From NCBI RefSeq assembly GCF_000709345.1, contig NZ_KL448323.1:3350961-3414960 (forward strand): a DNA stretch of 64,000 bases, given 5' to 3'. The position numbers and the translations under genes were made by a program. Under the pieces are notes generated by a model, which searched no databases, was not told the DNA's origin, and was given only the letters and a program-made list of their open reading frames with translations. Every line of letters begins with the position of its first letter. Position 1 is the stretch's first letter. Shown piece after piece: positions 17,352 to 26,427 of this stretch. Origin of the DNA: Polaromonas glacialis. Its GTDB lineage: Bacteria; Pseudomonadota; Gammaproteobacteria; Burkholderiales; Burkholderiaceae_C.

Positions 17352-18635
17352 GTGGATTCACCCCTCACAGTGCCCATTGCCCCCGCCCTGGTTGCTACGC
17401 CAGCGTCCATGCATTTTGCCGAGCCGCTGCCCCTGCGCAGCGGCGCCTCGATCCGCGCCTATGACCTGAGCTATGAAACCTACGGCCAGCTCAACGCCGA
17501 CAAATCCAACGCGGTGCTGGTCTGCCATGCGCTCAATGCGTCGCACCATGTGGCCGGCGTCTATCTGGACGAAGCCGGGCAGGTGCTGGACAAGTCCGAA
17601 GGCTGGTGGGACACCATGATCGGCCCCGGCAAGCCGCTCGATACCGACCGGTTTTTTGTCATTGGCGTGAACAACCTCGGTTCGTGCTTCGGCTCAACCG
17701 GGCCGATGCAGGTCAACCCCGACACGGGCGAAGTGTATGGTGCCGATTTTCCGGTCGTCACGGTGCAGGACTGGGTCAACGCGCAGGCCAGGCTGCTCGA
17801 TGCGCTGGGCATCGAGACGCTGGCCGCCGTCATGGGCGGCAGCCTGGGCGGCATGCAGGCGCTGAGCTGGACGCTGCAATACGCCGGACGCGTGCGCCAC
17901 GCCGTGGTGGTGGCCAGCGCGCCCAACCTGACCGCCGAGAACATCGCCTTCAACGAAGTCGCGCGCCGCGCCATCGTCACCGACCCGGATTTTCACGAAG
18001 GCCATTTCTACCGGCACGGCGTGCTGCCCAAGCGCGGCCTGCGCATCGCCCGCATGATCGGCCACATCACGTATTTGAGCGACGACGTGATGAACGAGAA
18101 GTTTGGACGACAGTTACGAGCCCCCACGCTTCCCGCTGCGCGTGGTTCGCTGCCCCCCGGGGGGGACGCTGCGCCTGCGAACCGGCAAAGCCGGATTCGC
18201 GGCCCTGGCTTGGACGGACTGCCAGCCGCTTTGGCCAACGCTGCGCCCTACCGCTACACCACCCAGGAAGTCGAGTTTGAAATCGAAAGCTACCTGCGCT
18301 ACCAGGGTGACAAGTTCGCCGAATACTTCGACGCCAACACCTATTTGCTGATCACCCGCGCGCTCGACTATTTCGACCCGGCCGGCGAATTCGGCGGCGA
18401 CCTGAGCCGTGCCCTGGCGCAGGCCAGCGCCAAGTTCTTGCTGGTCAGCTTCACCACCGACTGGCGGTTTTCCCCGGCGCGCAGCCGCGAGATCGTCAAG
18501 GCGCTGCTCGACAACCAGATTGACGTGAGCTACGCCGAAATCGACGCACCCCATGGTCATGATGCCTTTTTGCTCGATGACGCACGTTACATGGGCGTAG
18601 TGCGCTCCTATTTTAAGAGCAAGGTGGCGGCATGA
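17352..18635 (+). CDS. metX: Homoserine O-acetyltransferase
   Basis: Alpha/beta-hydrolase that acylates homoserine for methionine synthesis. From GTG 17352 it has 427 residues; ATG 17409 (MHFAEPLPL) is an alternative. The nucleophile is in GGSLGGMQ (Ser about 164), Asp in TTDWRFSP (about 370) and His in PHGHDAF (about 403). Residues about 256-295 do not resemble MetX: their DNA is a copy of repeat RepB, in frame, after DVMNEKFGR and before [14 protein letters not shown]. The catalytic residues are intact. It overlaps metW and lies under SAM-II control. Confidence 0.92.
   Translation: MDSPLTVPIAPALVATPASMHFAEPLPLRSGASIRAYDLSYETYGQLNADKSNAVLVCHALNASHHVAGVYLDEAGQVLDKSEGWWDTMIGPGKPLDTDRFFVIGVNNLGSCFGSTGPMQVNPDTGEVYGADFPVVTVQDWVNAQARLLDALGIETLAAVMGGSLGGMQALSWTLQYAGRVRHAVVVASAPNLTAENIAFNEVARRAIVTDPDFHEGHFYRHGVLPKRGLRIARMIGHITYLSDDVMNEKFGRQLRAPTLPAARGSLPPGGDAAPANRQSRIRGPGLDGLPAALANAAPYRYTTQEVEFEIESYLRYQGDKFAEYFDANTYLLITRALDYFDPAGEFGGDLSRALAQASAKFLLVSFTTDWRFSPARSREIVKALLDNQIDVSYAEIDAPHGHDAFLLDDARYMGVVRSYFKSKVAA
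18117..18216 (-). repeat. RepB copy inside metX, in frame
   Basis: GC-rich palindromic repeat. On the plus strand it begins GAGCCCCCACGCTTCCCGC and includes a C7/G7 hairpin and AACCGGCAAAGCCGG. The same sequence occurs twice in the SulP gene. It encodes about 33 extra MetX residues. Confidence 0.8.
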
Positions 18636-19240
18636 CCGGAACGACTCAACACGACGTGCAGCCGACGCCGGACCAGCTGTCGATTGCCCGGCTGGTGCCC
18701 CAGGGCTCGCGCGTGCTCGACCTGGGCTGCGGCAACGGCGCGCTGCTGGCCTACCTGATCAAGGAGCGCGGCTGCTCGGGCTATGGCGTCGAGATTGACG
18801 ACGCCAACGTGCAGGCCTGCGTGGCGCGCGGCGTCAACGTGATCCAGTTCAATCTCGAAGACGGCCTGGCGCTGTTCGGCGACGACTCGTTCGACGTGGT
18901 GCTGCAGATCGACACGTTGCAGCATTTGCGCAATGCCGAAGTCATGCTGCGCGAAACAGCGCGCGTCGGCCGGATCGGCATCGTCGCCTTTCCCAACTTC
19001 GGCCACTGGCCGAACCGGCTGGCGGTGCTGCGCGGCCGCATGCCGGTGACCAAGGTGCTGCCCTACCAGTGGTACGACACGCCGAACATCCGCGTCGGCA
19101 CGCTGCGCGACTTTGCCGCGCTCGCGGGCCAGAACCGGCTGCGGATTCTTGATTCGTTCGGCCTGCAGGATGGCCAGGAAATCCGCTTCTGGCCCAACGC
19201 GCGCGCCAGCCGCGCGGTGTTCAAGCTGCAGCGGGAATAA
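18632..19240 (+). CDS. metW: Methionine biosynthesis protein MetW
   Basis: A 202-residue SAM-dependent-methyltransferase-fold protein found with MetX and needed for its function in several proteobacteria. Motif I is [30 protein letters not shown] follows, and the C-terminal region includes [14 protein letters not shown], typical of MetW. It overlaps metX by four bases. Confidence 0.94.
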   Translation: MTGTTQHDVQPTPDQLSIARLVPQGSRVLDLGCGNGALLAYLIKERGCSGYGVEIDDANVQACVARGVNVIQFNLEDGLALFGDDSFDVVLQIDTLQHLRNAEVMLRETARVGRIGIVAFPNFGHWPNRLAVLRGRMPVTKVLPYQWYDTPNIRVGTLRDFAALAGQNRLRILDSFGLQDGQEIRFWPNARASRAVFKLQRE

Positions 19241-19252
19241 CGACAGACCAGT

Positions 19253-20455
19253 ATGGCTACACCGTCCGAAACTTCGTTTTCAGCACTGGCAGAGCTGTTG
19301 CCCCAACTGCACGGCTTCGCCAGTCGGCCAGTCCCTGAACTCAACTTCTTCGAGGCAGGCGGGCGAGGATTTGCCGAAAACCCGATCTCGGACATGATGG
19401 CCCTTTTCATGGGTGGCGGTCGTGGTGTCCCGCCGTGGCTGGCCAAAGCCTTGGTGCAATGCCTGCCACCAGAAGCGATGGCTGACTGCATTGATCAGGT
19501 GGACTGGTGCAGCGTCCAAGTTGAGCGGGAAGTGTGCATGGATGTCGAAGGCGAAGGTTCCAAGCGCTTGGACATTGTGCTGACTACCGATTGTTTCGTT
19601 CTCGGCATTGAAAACAAAGTTTTTGCCAACGCCAACCACAACCCCTTCCCCATCTACGAACAGCTGTTGAACCAGCGGGCTGGGACTGCTGGGGGTTTGC
19701 CAGTCTTCAAGTGCCTCACCGCGCCCAAAAAACAAGTGGCGGGCTGCCCCAGCGATTGGCTCATCATCAGCTATGGGGAGCTTTACAAGCAAGCCTTGGG
19801 GCAATGGGGCAAAGAAAGTATTGCCACGCCCTTCGGCAAGTGGCATGTCTTCTACCTGGAATTTCTGAACCACCTCAATATAGTGGCTCACCCCGAACTG
19901 GGAACACGCATGGACGACGCAGCACAAACCTTTGTCAAAGAGCATTTCTCTACCCTTCAGCAAGCGCGAATCCTGCTTGAGGAGTTCGATAAAGCCATCG
20001 ACGAGCAGGGCCGCGAGGCTGTCTGCCGTGGGCTGGGGGAGGACACGCAGATCAGGCTCGGTTCAGCGATATGGGACGGGGGCACAATCAAAGTACGGCG
20101 GTTTTTCCCCGCATCGTGGGGAGGGAAATCACAACTGGTTCTGGCCTACCATCCAGATCAAGAGTACGCCGAAGATGGTATGTTGGGCTGGTTCGTTCGG
20201 GCTTACTTGCACGCTGAAGAGTTCGACTTCGTGCAACTGCGTGAAAAATTCGAGTCACTCCCTGAGACCCACCCCGCTTTCTATCCCATGAGCAGCAATG
20301 CCGCCCCGAAAGGCACTTGGACAGAAAGTAAAGGAAAATTGCTTGCTTTGGATGCTTGGCCCTCCACGTACACCCACGCAGGAGCACTTGAAGCTCTCGA
20401 AGCCCTAGCTTGCTGGATCAACAAGCAGTCACCACCACGCCCCAAAACGGACTGA
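19253..20455 (+). CDS. PD-(D/E)XK nuclease superfamily protein
   Basis: A 400-residue protein of the PDDEXK_4 type. The nuclease core is visible as Asp107 in RLDIVL and Glu120-x-Lys122 in LGIENKV, with a helix in between and an upstream conserved Glu (AENPISDMM). The C-terminal 200 residues are unassigned. This family is scattered through bacterial and phage accessory genomes. The gene sits between metW and chrA and overlaps the chrA start. Its cellular role is unknown. Confidence 0.75.
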   Translation: MATPSETSFSALAELLPQLHGFASRPVPELNFFEAGGRGFAENPISDMMALFMGGGRGVPPWLAKALVQCLPPEAMADCIDQVDWCSVQVEREVCMDVEGEGSKRLDIVLTTDCFVLGIENKVFANANHNPFPIYEQLLNQRAGTAGGLPVFKCLTAPKKQVAGCPSDWLIISYGELYKQALGQWGKESIATPFGKWHVFYLEFLNHLNIVAHPELGTRMDDAAQTFVKEHFSTLQQARILLEEFDKAIDEQGREAVCRGLGEDTQIRLGSAIWDGGTIKVRRFFPASWGGKSQLVLAYHPDQEYAEDGMLGWFVRAYLHAEEFDFVQLREKFESLPETHPAFYPMSSNAAPKGTWTESKGKLLALDAWPSTYTHAGALEALEALACWINKQSPPRPKTD

Positions 20456-21825
20456 TGCACACCCAGCTCCCCCCGGCCACCATCACTTTTCCCCAAGCCT
20501 TGCGCTTTTGGCTGCTGCTCGGCTTCATCAGCTTTGGCGGGCCGGCCGGGCAGATTGCCATCATGCACCGCGAGCTAGTGGAAAAGCGCCGTTGGGTGTC
20601 TGAAAAGCGCTTTTTGCATGCGCTCAACTTTTGCATGGTGCTGCCCGGCCCCGAGGCGCAGCAGCTGGCGACCTACCTGGGCTGGCTGATGCACCGCACC
20701 CGGGGCGGCGTGGTGGCGGGAACCCTGTTTTTCCTGCCGTCGCTGGCGCTGCTGATCGTGCTGAGCTGGATCTACATGGCCTTTGGCCAGCAGCCGCTGG
20801 TGGCCGGGATTTTCTACGGCATCAAGCCGGCGGTGGCGGCCATCGTGCTGCACGCATTGCACCGCATTGCCAGTAAATCATTGGGAAATCCGCTGCTGGC
20901 GCCCGTGCCATGGGCGATAGCAGCTATGAGTTTCATAGCGATCTGGGCCTTGAAGCTGCCTTTTCCGCTGGTCGTCCTTAGCGCCATGCTGACGGGCGCC
21001 GTGCTGGCGCGCGTGGCACCCGGCAGCCTGGCGCACGGCAAGGGCCACGCGTCGGTAGCGCAAGGCGTTCGCGTCGCCTCCCTGATCGACGACGACACGC
21101 CGACGCCGCCCCATGCGCTGTTCAGCCGCTCGCGCCTGGCATGGGTGCTGCTGGCTGGCGCCGTGCTCTGGCTGGCGCCGATGGCGGCGCTGTTTTTCAC
21201 CTATGGCTGGAGCGGCACGCTGACGCAGATCGGCTGGTTTTTCACCAAGGCCGCGCTGCTGACCTTTGGCGGGGCCTATGCCGTGCTGCCGTATGTGAAC
21301 CAGATGGCGGTCGGGCATTACCAGTGGCTTACTACGGCGCAAATGATGGACGGCCTGGCGCTGGGCGAAACCACGCCCGGCCCGCTCATCATGGTGGTGG
21401 CGTTTGTCGGCTTTGTCGGCGGCTGGGTCAAGCAGGTGGCCGGGCCGGATGCGCTGTTCCTGGGCGCGGCCCTTGCCGCCTGCGTGGCGACGTGGTTCAC
21501 CTTTTTGCCCTCGTTCATCTTCGTCCTGGCGGGCGGGCCGTGGGTCGAATCGACGCGCGGCAACCTCAGGCTGACCGCGCCACTGGCCGCCGTGACCGCC
21601 GCCGTGGTCGGCGTGATTGCCAACCTTGCTCTGTTTTTCATAGCTGCTATCGCTTATCCAGAAAGCGCAAATGGCCTTTTTGATGCCAATAATCCTGACT
21701 GGGTGGCGCTGACGCTGGCGCTAGGGGCTGCCCTGGGCCTGTGGCGCCTGAAGTGGGGTGTGATTCCGGTCATCGCCGCCTCGGCGGTCGCCGGGCTGCT
21801 GCTGCGCTGGTCCGGCCTGGCCTGA
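20455..21825 (+). CDS. chrA: Chromate efflux transporter ChrA
   Basis: Membrane protein exporting chromate, 456 residues, bidomain (LCHR) form. The two CHR domains carry GFISFGGPAGQIAIMH (N-terminal) and LTFGGAYAVLPYV (C-terminal). Start ATG 20455 overlaps the upstream stop (TGATG). Two RepA copies are read through in frame: around residues 140-166 (reverse orientation) and 392-411, where FFIAAIAYPESANGLFDA is repeat-encoded between membrane helices. No chrB regulator is adjacent. Confidence 0.9.
   Translation: MHTQLPPATITFPQALRFWLLLGFISFGGPAGQIAIMHRELVEKRRWVSEKRFLHALNFCMVLPGPEAQQLATYLGWLMHRTRGGVVAGTLFFLPSLALLIVLSWIYMAFGQQPLVAGIFYGIKPAVAAIVLHALHRIASKSLGNPLLAPVPWAIAAMSFIAIWALKLPFPLVVLSAMLTGAVLARVAPGSLAHGKGHASVAQGVRVASLIDDDTPTPPHALFSRSRLAWVLLAGAVLWLAPMAALFFTYGWSGTLTQIGWFFTKAALLTFGGAYAVLPYVNQMAVGHYQWLTTAQMMDGLALGETTPGPLIMVVAFVGFVGGWVKQVAGPDALFLGAALAACVATWFTFLPSFIFVLAGGPWVESTRGNLRLTAPLAAVTAAVVGVIANLALFFIAAIAYPESANGLFDANNPDWVALTLALGAALGLWRLKWGVIPVIAASAVAGLLLRWSGLA
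20874..20952 (-). repeat. RepA copy inside chrA (reverse), in frame
   Basis: The reverse complement reads CGCTATGAAACTCATAGC, TGCTATCGCC, then GGGCGCCAGCAGC and ATTTCCCAATG, a diverged RepA. It is translated as part of the inter-helix region of ChrA. Confidence 0.55.
21628..21687 (+). repeat. RepA copy inside chrA, in frame
   Basis: GCTCTGTTTTTCATAGCTGC, TATCGCTTATCCAGAAAGCGC, AAATGGCCTTTTTGATG: a near-consensus RepA copy fully inside the coding sequence. Confidence 0.75.
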
Positions 21826-21877
21826 GCGCCTGATGCCGCAGTAGCTTACGGGCGCGCAGTATGCTCAAACCCTAGCC

Positions 21878-23920
21878 ATGAAACCTTCCAACGCCAGCGC
21901 CGCCATTCCCTTCACGGCCCTCATGCAGCGGCTGGCCGAGCGCCTGTTGGGCGGCTGGGTGCGGCAGGTCACGCCGGCCACGCTGCGGCTTGATGCCATG
22001 GCCGGCCTGCTGGGCGCGGTGCTGGTGCTGCCGCAGGGCATTGCCTTTGCCACGCTGGCCGGGCTGCCGCCCGAATACGGGCTGTACACCGCCATCATCC
22101 CGTGCATCATCGCCGCGCTGTTCGGCTCCAGCTGGCATGTCATGTCGGGGCCGACCAATGCCAACTCGCTGGCGCTGTTTGCCATGCTGTCGCCGCTGGC
22201 GATGGCCTTCAGCCCGATGTACATCCAGCTGGCGCTCGCCGTCACCGTGATGGTTGGCGTGCTGCAGTGGCTGATTGGCGCGCTGCGGCTGGGCGTGCTG
22301 GCCAATTTCATCTCGCCCGCCGTGCTGTTTGGCTTCACTTCGGGCGCGGCGCTCCTGATCGCGGTGCATGCGCTGCCGGATTTCCTCGGCCTGGCCGCCG
22401 CGCCCGAACACAGCGCAGCGGGCGTGCTGGCGCATGTCGTGACGCAATTGCCGCACGCGAATCCGGTGGCGCTGGCGGTGGCCGGCATCACGCTGGCGGT
22501 GGCGCTGGGGCTGCGCCGGTTTCGCCGCAACTGGCCTTACATGCTGATCGGGCTGGCCGTGGCCACTGCGCTGGCCTGGGGCTGGAGCCGCTGGACGGCG
22601 GGCAGCGCCACGCCCTCGTCGGCGCTGCGCATTGTCGGCACCATCGCCACGCCGTGGCCGCGCTTCGAGGTCCCGCGCATCAGCTGGGCGCAGGCGTCCG
22701 ACCTGGTCGGGCTGGCGTTTGCGCTGACCATCGTCGCGCTCGGTCAGGCGATTGCGATTGCCCGCGCGGTGGCGCTGCGCTCGGGCCAGCGCATCGACGC
22801 CAACCGCGAGTTCCGGGGCCAGGGGCTGTCGAACATCATTGGCGGATTTTTCTCCAGCTACGTGTCCTGCGGCTCGATGAACCGCTCCATGCCCAACCTG
22901 GAGGCCGGCGCCCGCACGCCGCTGGCCTCGGTGTTTTCGGCGCTGCTGCTGCTCGCGCTGGTGGCGGTCAGCGGGCCGCTGTTGGCGCAGATTCCGATGG
23001 CTGCGCTGGCGGGGCTGCTGGTGCTGGTGGCCTTGGGCCTGCTCGACCTGAAGCGCTGGCGCCAGCTGTTCGTTCTAAGCCGAACCGATTTTGCGGTGGC
23101 GCTGACCACGTTGGTGGCCACCGTCACGATCCGGCTGGAGGTGGCGATCTTGCTGGGCATGCTGCTGTCGCTGATGTCGTTTCTGTACCGCACCTCGCGC
23201 CCCGCGATGCGCAGCATGGGTTTTGACAGCCGGGGGGTGGACCGGCAGTTCGTGGTGATCGACGATGCGCCGCAACCCTTCGAAAAGCCCGGGACCGCAC
23301 CATTCCAGCCAGGGCTGCAGAACCGGCTTTGCCGGGCCGCAGGCGCAGAGGCCCACTCAGGGAGCGTGGGGGAATTTCCCCCATCAGCCGGGGCCGTGGA
23401 ACCGGCTTTGCCGGGCCACAGGCGCAGCGCCCCCTCGGGGGGCAGCGAACCACGCGAAGCGGGGAGCGTGGGGGCCTATCTACCCGAGTGTCCGCAACTC
23501 AAGCTGTTGCGCATGGAGGGCGAGGTGTATTTCGGCGCGACCCAGCATGTCGCCGACATCCTGCACGCGCTGCGCAGCCAGCCGAATCCGCAAAAGCACC
23601 TGCTGGTGATGGCCAAGAGCATGAACTTCATCGACCTGGCCGGCGCCGAACTGTGGGAGGCCGAACTCGCCGCACGACGCGCGATGGGCGGCAACCTGTA
23701 CTTTCACCGGCCGCGCCCCGAGGTGATCCGCATGTGGCGCAAGACCGGGTTCACCGACGTGCTGGGGCCTGAACACCAGTTCCCGGACAAATACACCGCC
23801 ATTTCCCATATCTTCGGCAAGCTCGACCCCGAGATCTGCAGGCACTGCAGCGCCCGGATTTTCTGGGAATGCCGGGCCGCGCCCGGTGCCGACGACCCGG
23901 CCAACCAGCCCAAAACCTGA
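21878..23920 (+). CDS. SulP family anion transporter with STAS domain
   Basis: A 680-residue SulP (SLC26-type) permease: membrane core about 35-440 (ATLAGLPPEYGLYTAIIP, GPTNANSLALFAM) and a C-terminal STAS domain (about 535-640, MEGEVYFGATQHV). It ends in a Cys-containing tail PEICRHCSARIFWEC. The substrate may be sulfate or bicarbonate; sequence does not decide. Between the membrane core and STAS, residues about 475-533 are encoded by two tandem copies of RepB, making the linker unusually long. Confidence 0.88.
   Translation: MKPSNASAAIPFTALMQRLAERLLGGWVRQVTPATLRLDAMAGLLGAVLVLPQGIAFATLAGLPPEYGLYTAIIPCIIAALFGSSWHVMSGPTNANSLALFAMLSPLAMAFSPMYIQLALAVTVMVGVLQWLIGALRLGVLANFISPAVLFGFTSGAALLIAVHALPDFLGLAAAPEHSAAGVLAHVVTQLPHANPVALAVAGITLAVALGLRRFRRNWPYMLIGLAVATALAWGWSRWTAGSATPSSALRIVGTIATPWPRFEVPRISWAQASDLVGLAFALTIVALGQAIAIARAVALRSGQRIDANREFRGQGLSNIIGGFFSSYVSCGSMNRSMPNLEAGARTPLASVFSALLLLALVAVSGPLLAQIPMAALAGLLVLVALGLLDLKRWRQLFVLSRTDFAVALTTLVATVTIRLEVAILLGMLLSLMSFLYRTSRPAMRSMGFDSRGVDRQFVVIDDAPQPFEKPGTAPFQPGLQNRLCRAAGAEAHSGSVGEFPPSAGAVEPALPGHRRSAPSGGSEPREAGSVGAYLPECPQLKLLRMEGEVYFGATQHVADILHALRSQPNPQKHLLVMAKSMNFIDLAGAELWEAELAARRAMGGNLYFHRPRPEVIRMWRKTGFTDVLGPEHQFPDKYTAISHIFGKLDPEICRHCSARIFWECRAAPGADDPANQPKT
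23303..23376 (+). repeat. RepB copy 1 in the SulP gene, in frame
   Basis: CCAGCCAGGGCTGCAGAACC, GGCTTTGCCGG, CGCAGGCGCAG and GGGAGCGTGGGGG: a slightly shortened RepB copy in the membrane-STAS linker. Confidence 0.75.
23385..23476 (+). repeat. RepB copy 2 in the SulP gene, in frame
   Basis: Full RepB copy: ACCGGCTTTGCCGG, GGCGCAGCGCCCCCTCGGGG, CAGCGAACCACGCG, GGGGAGCGTGGGGGCC. It directly follows copy 1 and is inverted relative to the metX copy. Confidence 0.8.
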
Positions 23921-23926
23921 ACCGCC

Positions 23927-24781
23927 ATGCCCCAATTCGCCGCCAACCTGAACTGGCTCTACACCGAGCTGCCTTTTGCCGAACGCTTTGAAGCTGCTGC
24001 GAGCGATGGGTTCAGAGCCGCGGAACTGATGTCGCCCTACAGCTGGCCGGTGGCCGAACTCAAGGCGCTGCTGGCGGCGAACGCCCTTGAACTGGTGCTG
24101 CTGAACGCGCCGCCCGGCGGCACGGACACCGCCAGCATCGAGGCGGCATGGGCCTTGCCCGGCTGCCGGGGAACGGCCTGTCTGCCCGGCCATGAAGCCG
24201 AATTCGCCGCTGGATTTGCTATGGCGCTGGACTATGCGCAGCAATTGGACTGCCCGCGCATCCACGTCATGGCGGGCCTGCTGCCCGAGCTGCCAGATGT
24301 CGTGACGCGCGAAGCGGCGCAGGCCACCTACGTTGCCAACCTGCGCCGGGCTGCGGCACAGGCGGCGGCTGTCGGCGTGGAGGTGCTGATCGAGCCCATC
24401 AACACCCGCGACATGCCCGGCTATTTCCTGAACCGGCAAGACCACGCCCACGCCATCCTGGACGAAGTCGGCGCGGAAAATCTCAAGGTGCAGATGGACC
24501 TGTACCACTGCCAGGTGGTCGAGGGCGACCTGGCGATGAAGCTGCGCCGCTACCTGCCGACAGGGCGCTTCGGCCACCTCCAGATCGCCGGCGCGCCGGG
24601 GCGCAACGAGCCCGATGTGGGCGAAATCAACTACCCGTATCTGTTTGCGCTGCTCGATGAGCTGGGCTATGGCGGCTGGGTGGGCTGCGAATACAAGCCG
24701 GTGCGCGGCCTGGCGCCCGGCGCGACGCCGGACGGGCTGGGCTGGTTTGCGCAGGCCAGTCGCGGCATGCCGCCGCTTTAA
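23927..24781 (+). CDS. hyi: Hydroxypyruvate isomerase family protein
   Basis: A 284-residue xylose-isomerase-like TIM barrel. It begins [20 protein letters not shown] and contains the metal/active-site segments [14 protein letters not shown] and [14 protein letters not shown], ending with GCEYKP, as in Hyi/OtnI. These enzymes interconvert hydroxypyruvate and tartronate semialdehyde or act on related acids. It starts 6 bp after the SulP gene and is convergent with alkB. No glyoxylate-pathway partners are nearby, so the exact substrate is open. Confidence 0.85.
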   Translation: MPQFAANLNWLYTELPFAERFEAAASDGFRAAELMSPYSWPVAELKALLAANALELVLLNAPPGGTDTASIEAAWALPGCRGTACLPGHEAEFAAGFAMALDYAQQLDCPRIHVMAGLLPELPDVVTREAAQATYVANLRRAAAQAAAVGVEVLIEPINTRDMPGYFLNRQDHAHAILDEVGAENLKVQMDLYHCQVVEGDLAMKLRRYLPTGRFGHLQIAGAPGRNEPDVGEINYPYLFALLDELGYGGWVGCEYKPVRGLAPGATPDGLGWFAQASRGMPPL

Positions 24782-24784
24782 ACC

Positions 24785-25438
24785 TCAACCCGCGCGGCGA
24801 AACGTCAGGTTGATGCGCTGGCGCCCCAGGCGCGGATGCTCGCCATCGGCCAGCGGCGCCACGCCATGGAACGCCAGCCGCGCCGCGCCGCCCCAAACCG
24901 CCACGTCGCCATGCGCCAGCCCATACCGGGCAGGGCGGTCGCTGCGCTGCAAACCGCCAAACAGAAAAACCGCCGGCAGCCCCAGCGACACCGAGACGAT
25001 GGGCGCGCCCAGATCGCTTTCGTCGCGGTCCTGGTGCAGCGACATGCGCGCGCCGGGTTCGTAGCGGTTGATGAGGCAGGCGTCGGGCGCGAAGCCCTCG
25101 AAACCCGCCTCGGCCGCCGCCCGCGCAGCGATGTCGGCAAAGCAGGCGGGCATCGGCGGCCAGGGCTGGCCTGAGAGCGGGTCGGTGCTGCTGTAGCGGT
25201 AGCCCGTGCGGCTTGAGGTCCAGCCCAGCGCGCCGCAGTTGGTCATGCCGACCGACATGGCACGCCCGCCGGGCGTGACGGGATGGCGCAAGTGCGCTGC
25301 CGCGATGACCTGCTGTGCGGCCTGACGCAGCGCTTCGGCCTGGTCCAGGGCAAAACCGCGCAGCAGCGCGGCGCCTGGCGCGATGGGTTCGGGGGCTGCA
25401 TAAGGCGTTGGCGGTTCGCCGAAGAGGTTCTGGGTCAT
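24785..25438 (-). CDS. alkB: Alkylated DNA repair dioxygenase AlkB
   Basis: Fe(II)/2-oxoglutarate dioxygenase that reverses N1-methyladenine and N3-methylcytosine. The 217 residues from ATG 25438 show the iron ligands HxD in SLHQDRDESD and the distal His in AFHGVAPL, plus the 2OG-binding Arg near the end (RINLTFRR). NRYEPGARM is the usual strand before HxD. Seven more in-frame codons upstream are unlikely to be used. Confidence 0.93.
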   Translation of the reverse strand: MTQNLFGEPPTPYAAPEPIAPGAALLRGFALDQAEALRQAAQQVIAAAHLRHPVTPGGRAMSVGMTNCGALGWTSSRTGYRYSSTDPLSGQPWPPMPACFADIAARAAAEAGFEGFAPDACLINRYEPGARMSLHQDRDESDLGAPIVSVSLGLPAVFLFGGLQRSDRPARYGLAHGDVAVWGGAARLAFHGVAPLADGEHPRLGRQRINLTFRRAG

Positions 25439-25773
25439 TGATGTGGATGGCCGATTCAAGCGTAGACCGGTATTCGTCCGTTAATCCCGTGCGGGGGCCA
25501 GGTCACACTTCTTAAGGTCATTCAATCCTCGCTATTGCATTGCGCACCCTCGAAAAAATAGCGTTTCCAAAGCTGAGCAGTTGCATTTTCACTTGTGAAA
25601 TATGGTTCTTCCCTAATGTTTATATACTTGATTAGCTATCAAATAAAGAGCAAAACATATTTTCGATCGAAATTTTCAGCTCTTGTCACCTAAGTTACTG
25701 AATACTCTTTAATTGATGCGCGCCGTGTTTTTCTAGCGCAGTAAGCTCTACGAAAAACGAGAAGGTGAAGGTC
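25439..25773. other. AT-rich intergenic boundary
   Basis: A 335-bp gap that becomes clearly AT-rich from about 25540, unlike the flanking GC-rich genes. It marks the left edge of an accessory patch. No gene or strong promoter was recognised. Confidence 0.4.
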
Positions 25774-26352
25774 ATGAACCAGCAGGGACTAACGCACGAG
25801 GGATGGGAACTGGCCTTGGTTCAATACGATCATGTTGAACAGCAATCCAGTCTTGCGGCAACAAAGGCGACCATTCTTGTGGCTGTACAGGCTATTGTGG
25901 GAGGAACTTACGTGACCCTTGCAAAAGATTGCAGTGTGTTCACATCGTTTCAGAACAGGCCTTTGGCATTCCTTGAATTTTCCTTGGCGGGACTTTTGCT
26001 CATGATGGGACTGATTTCGGCGCTTGCGGCGATCTTGCCCAAACATCGACCTGATGATGCGTCTGACGTTTTGTTTTTTGCGGCCATTCGGTCGCATTGC
26101 TGCAGCGAGCATTATTGGAAAAAATACCTTGAAAAGGATGCTTCAGGCTTGCTCGGCCGCGACCTTATCGAAAACATTTATGGAAAGTCAAAATGGCTGG
26201 CAAAGAACTTCTTATGGATCAGAATTTCAATATGGTTTCTTATTGTGGCAACGCTGTTTGCAGTGTGGAGTATTTTTTTTCAAGGGAGTTTTAAGGATTT
26301 GCAGTGCAAACCGGACTCTGGCGCTCCCATCGCAGCAGTTGTGCCCAAGTGA
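25774..26352 (+). CDS. Pycsar-effector-like (PycTM/DUF5706-type) membrane protein
   Basis: A 192-residue protein from ATG 25774 (GAAGG about 8 bp upstream). The layout matches the Pycsar transmembrane effector family: a helix with EQQSSLAATKATIL before the first membrane segment, a second membrane segment ending in LAAILPK, a soluble part with FFAAIRSH, and a last membrane helix (about 150-170). The family binds cyclic pyrimidine nucleotides and disrupts the membrane during phage infection. No uridylate or cytidylate cyclase gene is adjacent; an IS lies just downstream. The assignment rests on pattern recognition and needs a profile search. Confidence 0.55.
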   Translation: MNQQGLTHEGWELALVQYDHVEQQSSLAATKATILVAVQAIVGGTYVTLAKDCSVFTSFQNRPLAFLEFSLAGLLLMMGLISALAAILPKHRPDDASDVLFFAAIRSHCCSEHYWKKYLEKDASGLLGRDLIENIYGKSKWLAKNFLWIRISIWFLIVATLFAVWSIFFQGSFKDLQCKPDSGAPIAAVVPK

Positions 26353-26362
26353 AGTCGGGGTC

Positions 26363-26380
26363 AGATTTTAATTAAAATCT
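26363..26380. repeat. Perfect 18-bp palindrome
   Basis: AGATTTTAATTAAAATCT, 11 bp after the stop of the Pycsar-like gene. It lacks a T-tail, so it may be a binding site or a relic rather than a terminator. Confidence 0.4.
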
Positions 26381-26416
26381 AGCGCTAAAAATAAATAGCT
26401 ACCTGCGTACGTAATA
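26372..26416 (+). repeat. RepA copy, left half (split by the IS)
   Basis: GCGCTAAAAATAAATAGC, TACCTGCGTACG: the left arm of RepA, broken by the insertion sequence. The right arm is at 27576-27615. Confidence 0.65.
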
Positions 26417-26427
26417 CCAATCCCGTG

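Noticed and set aside
23980..24260. Possible RepA copies within hyi
   Set aside because: Only short words such as AAGCTGCTGCG match; the arm order and spacing of RepA are missing.
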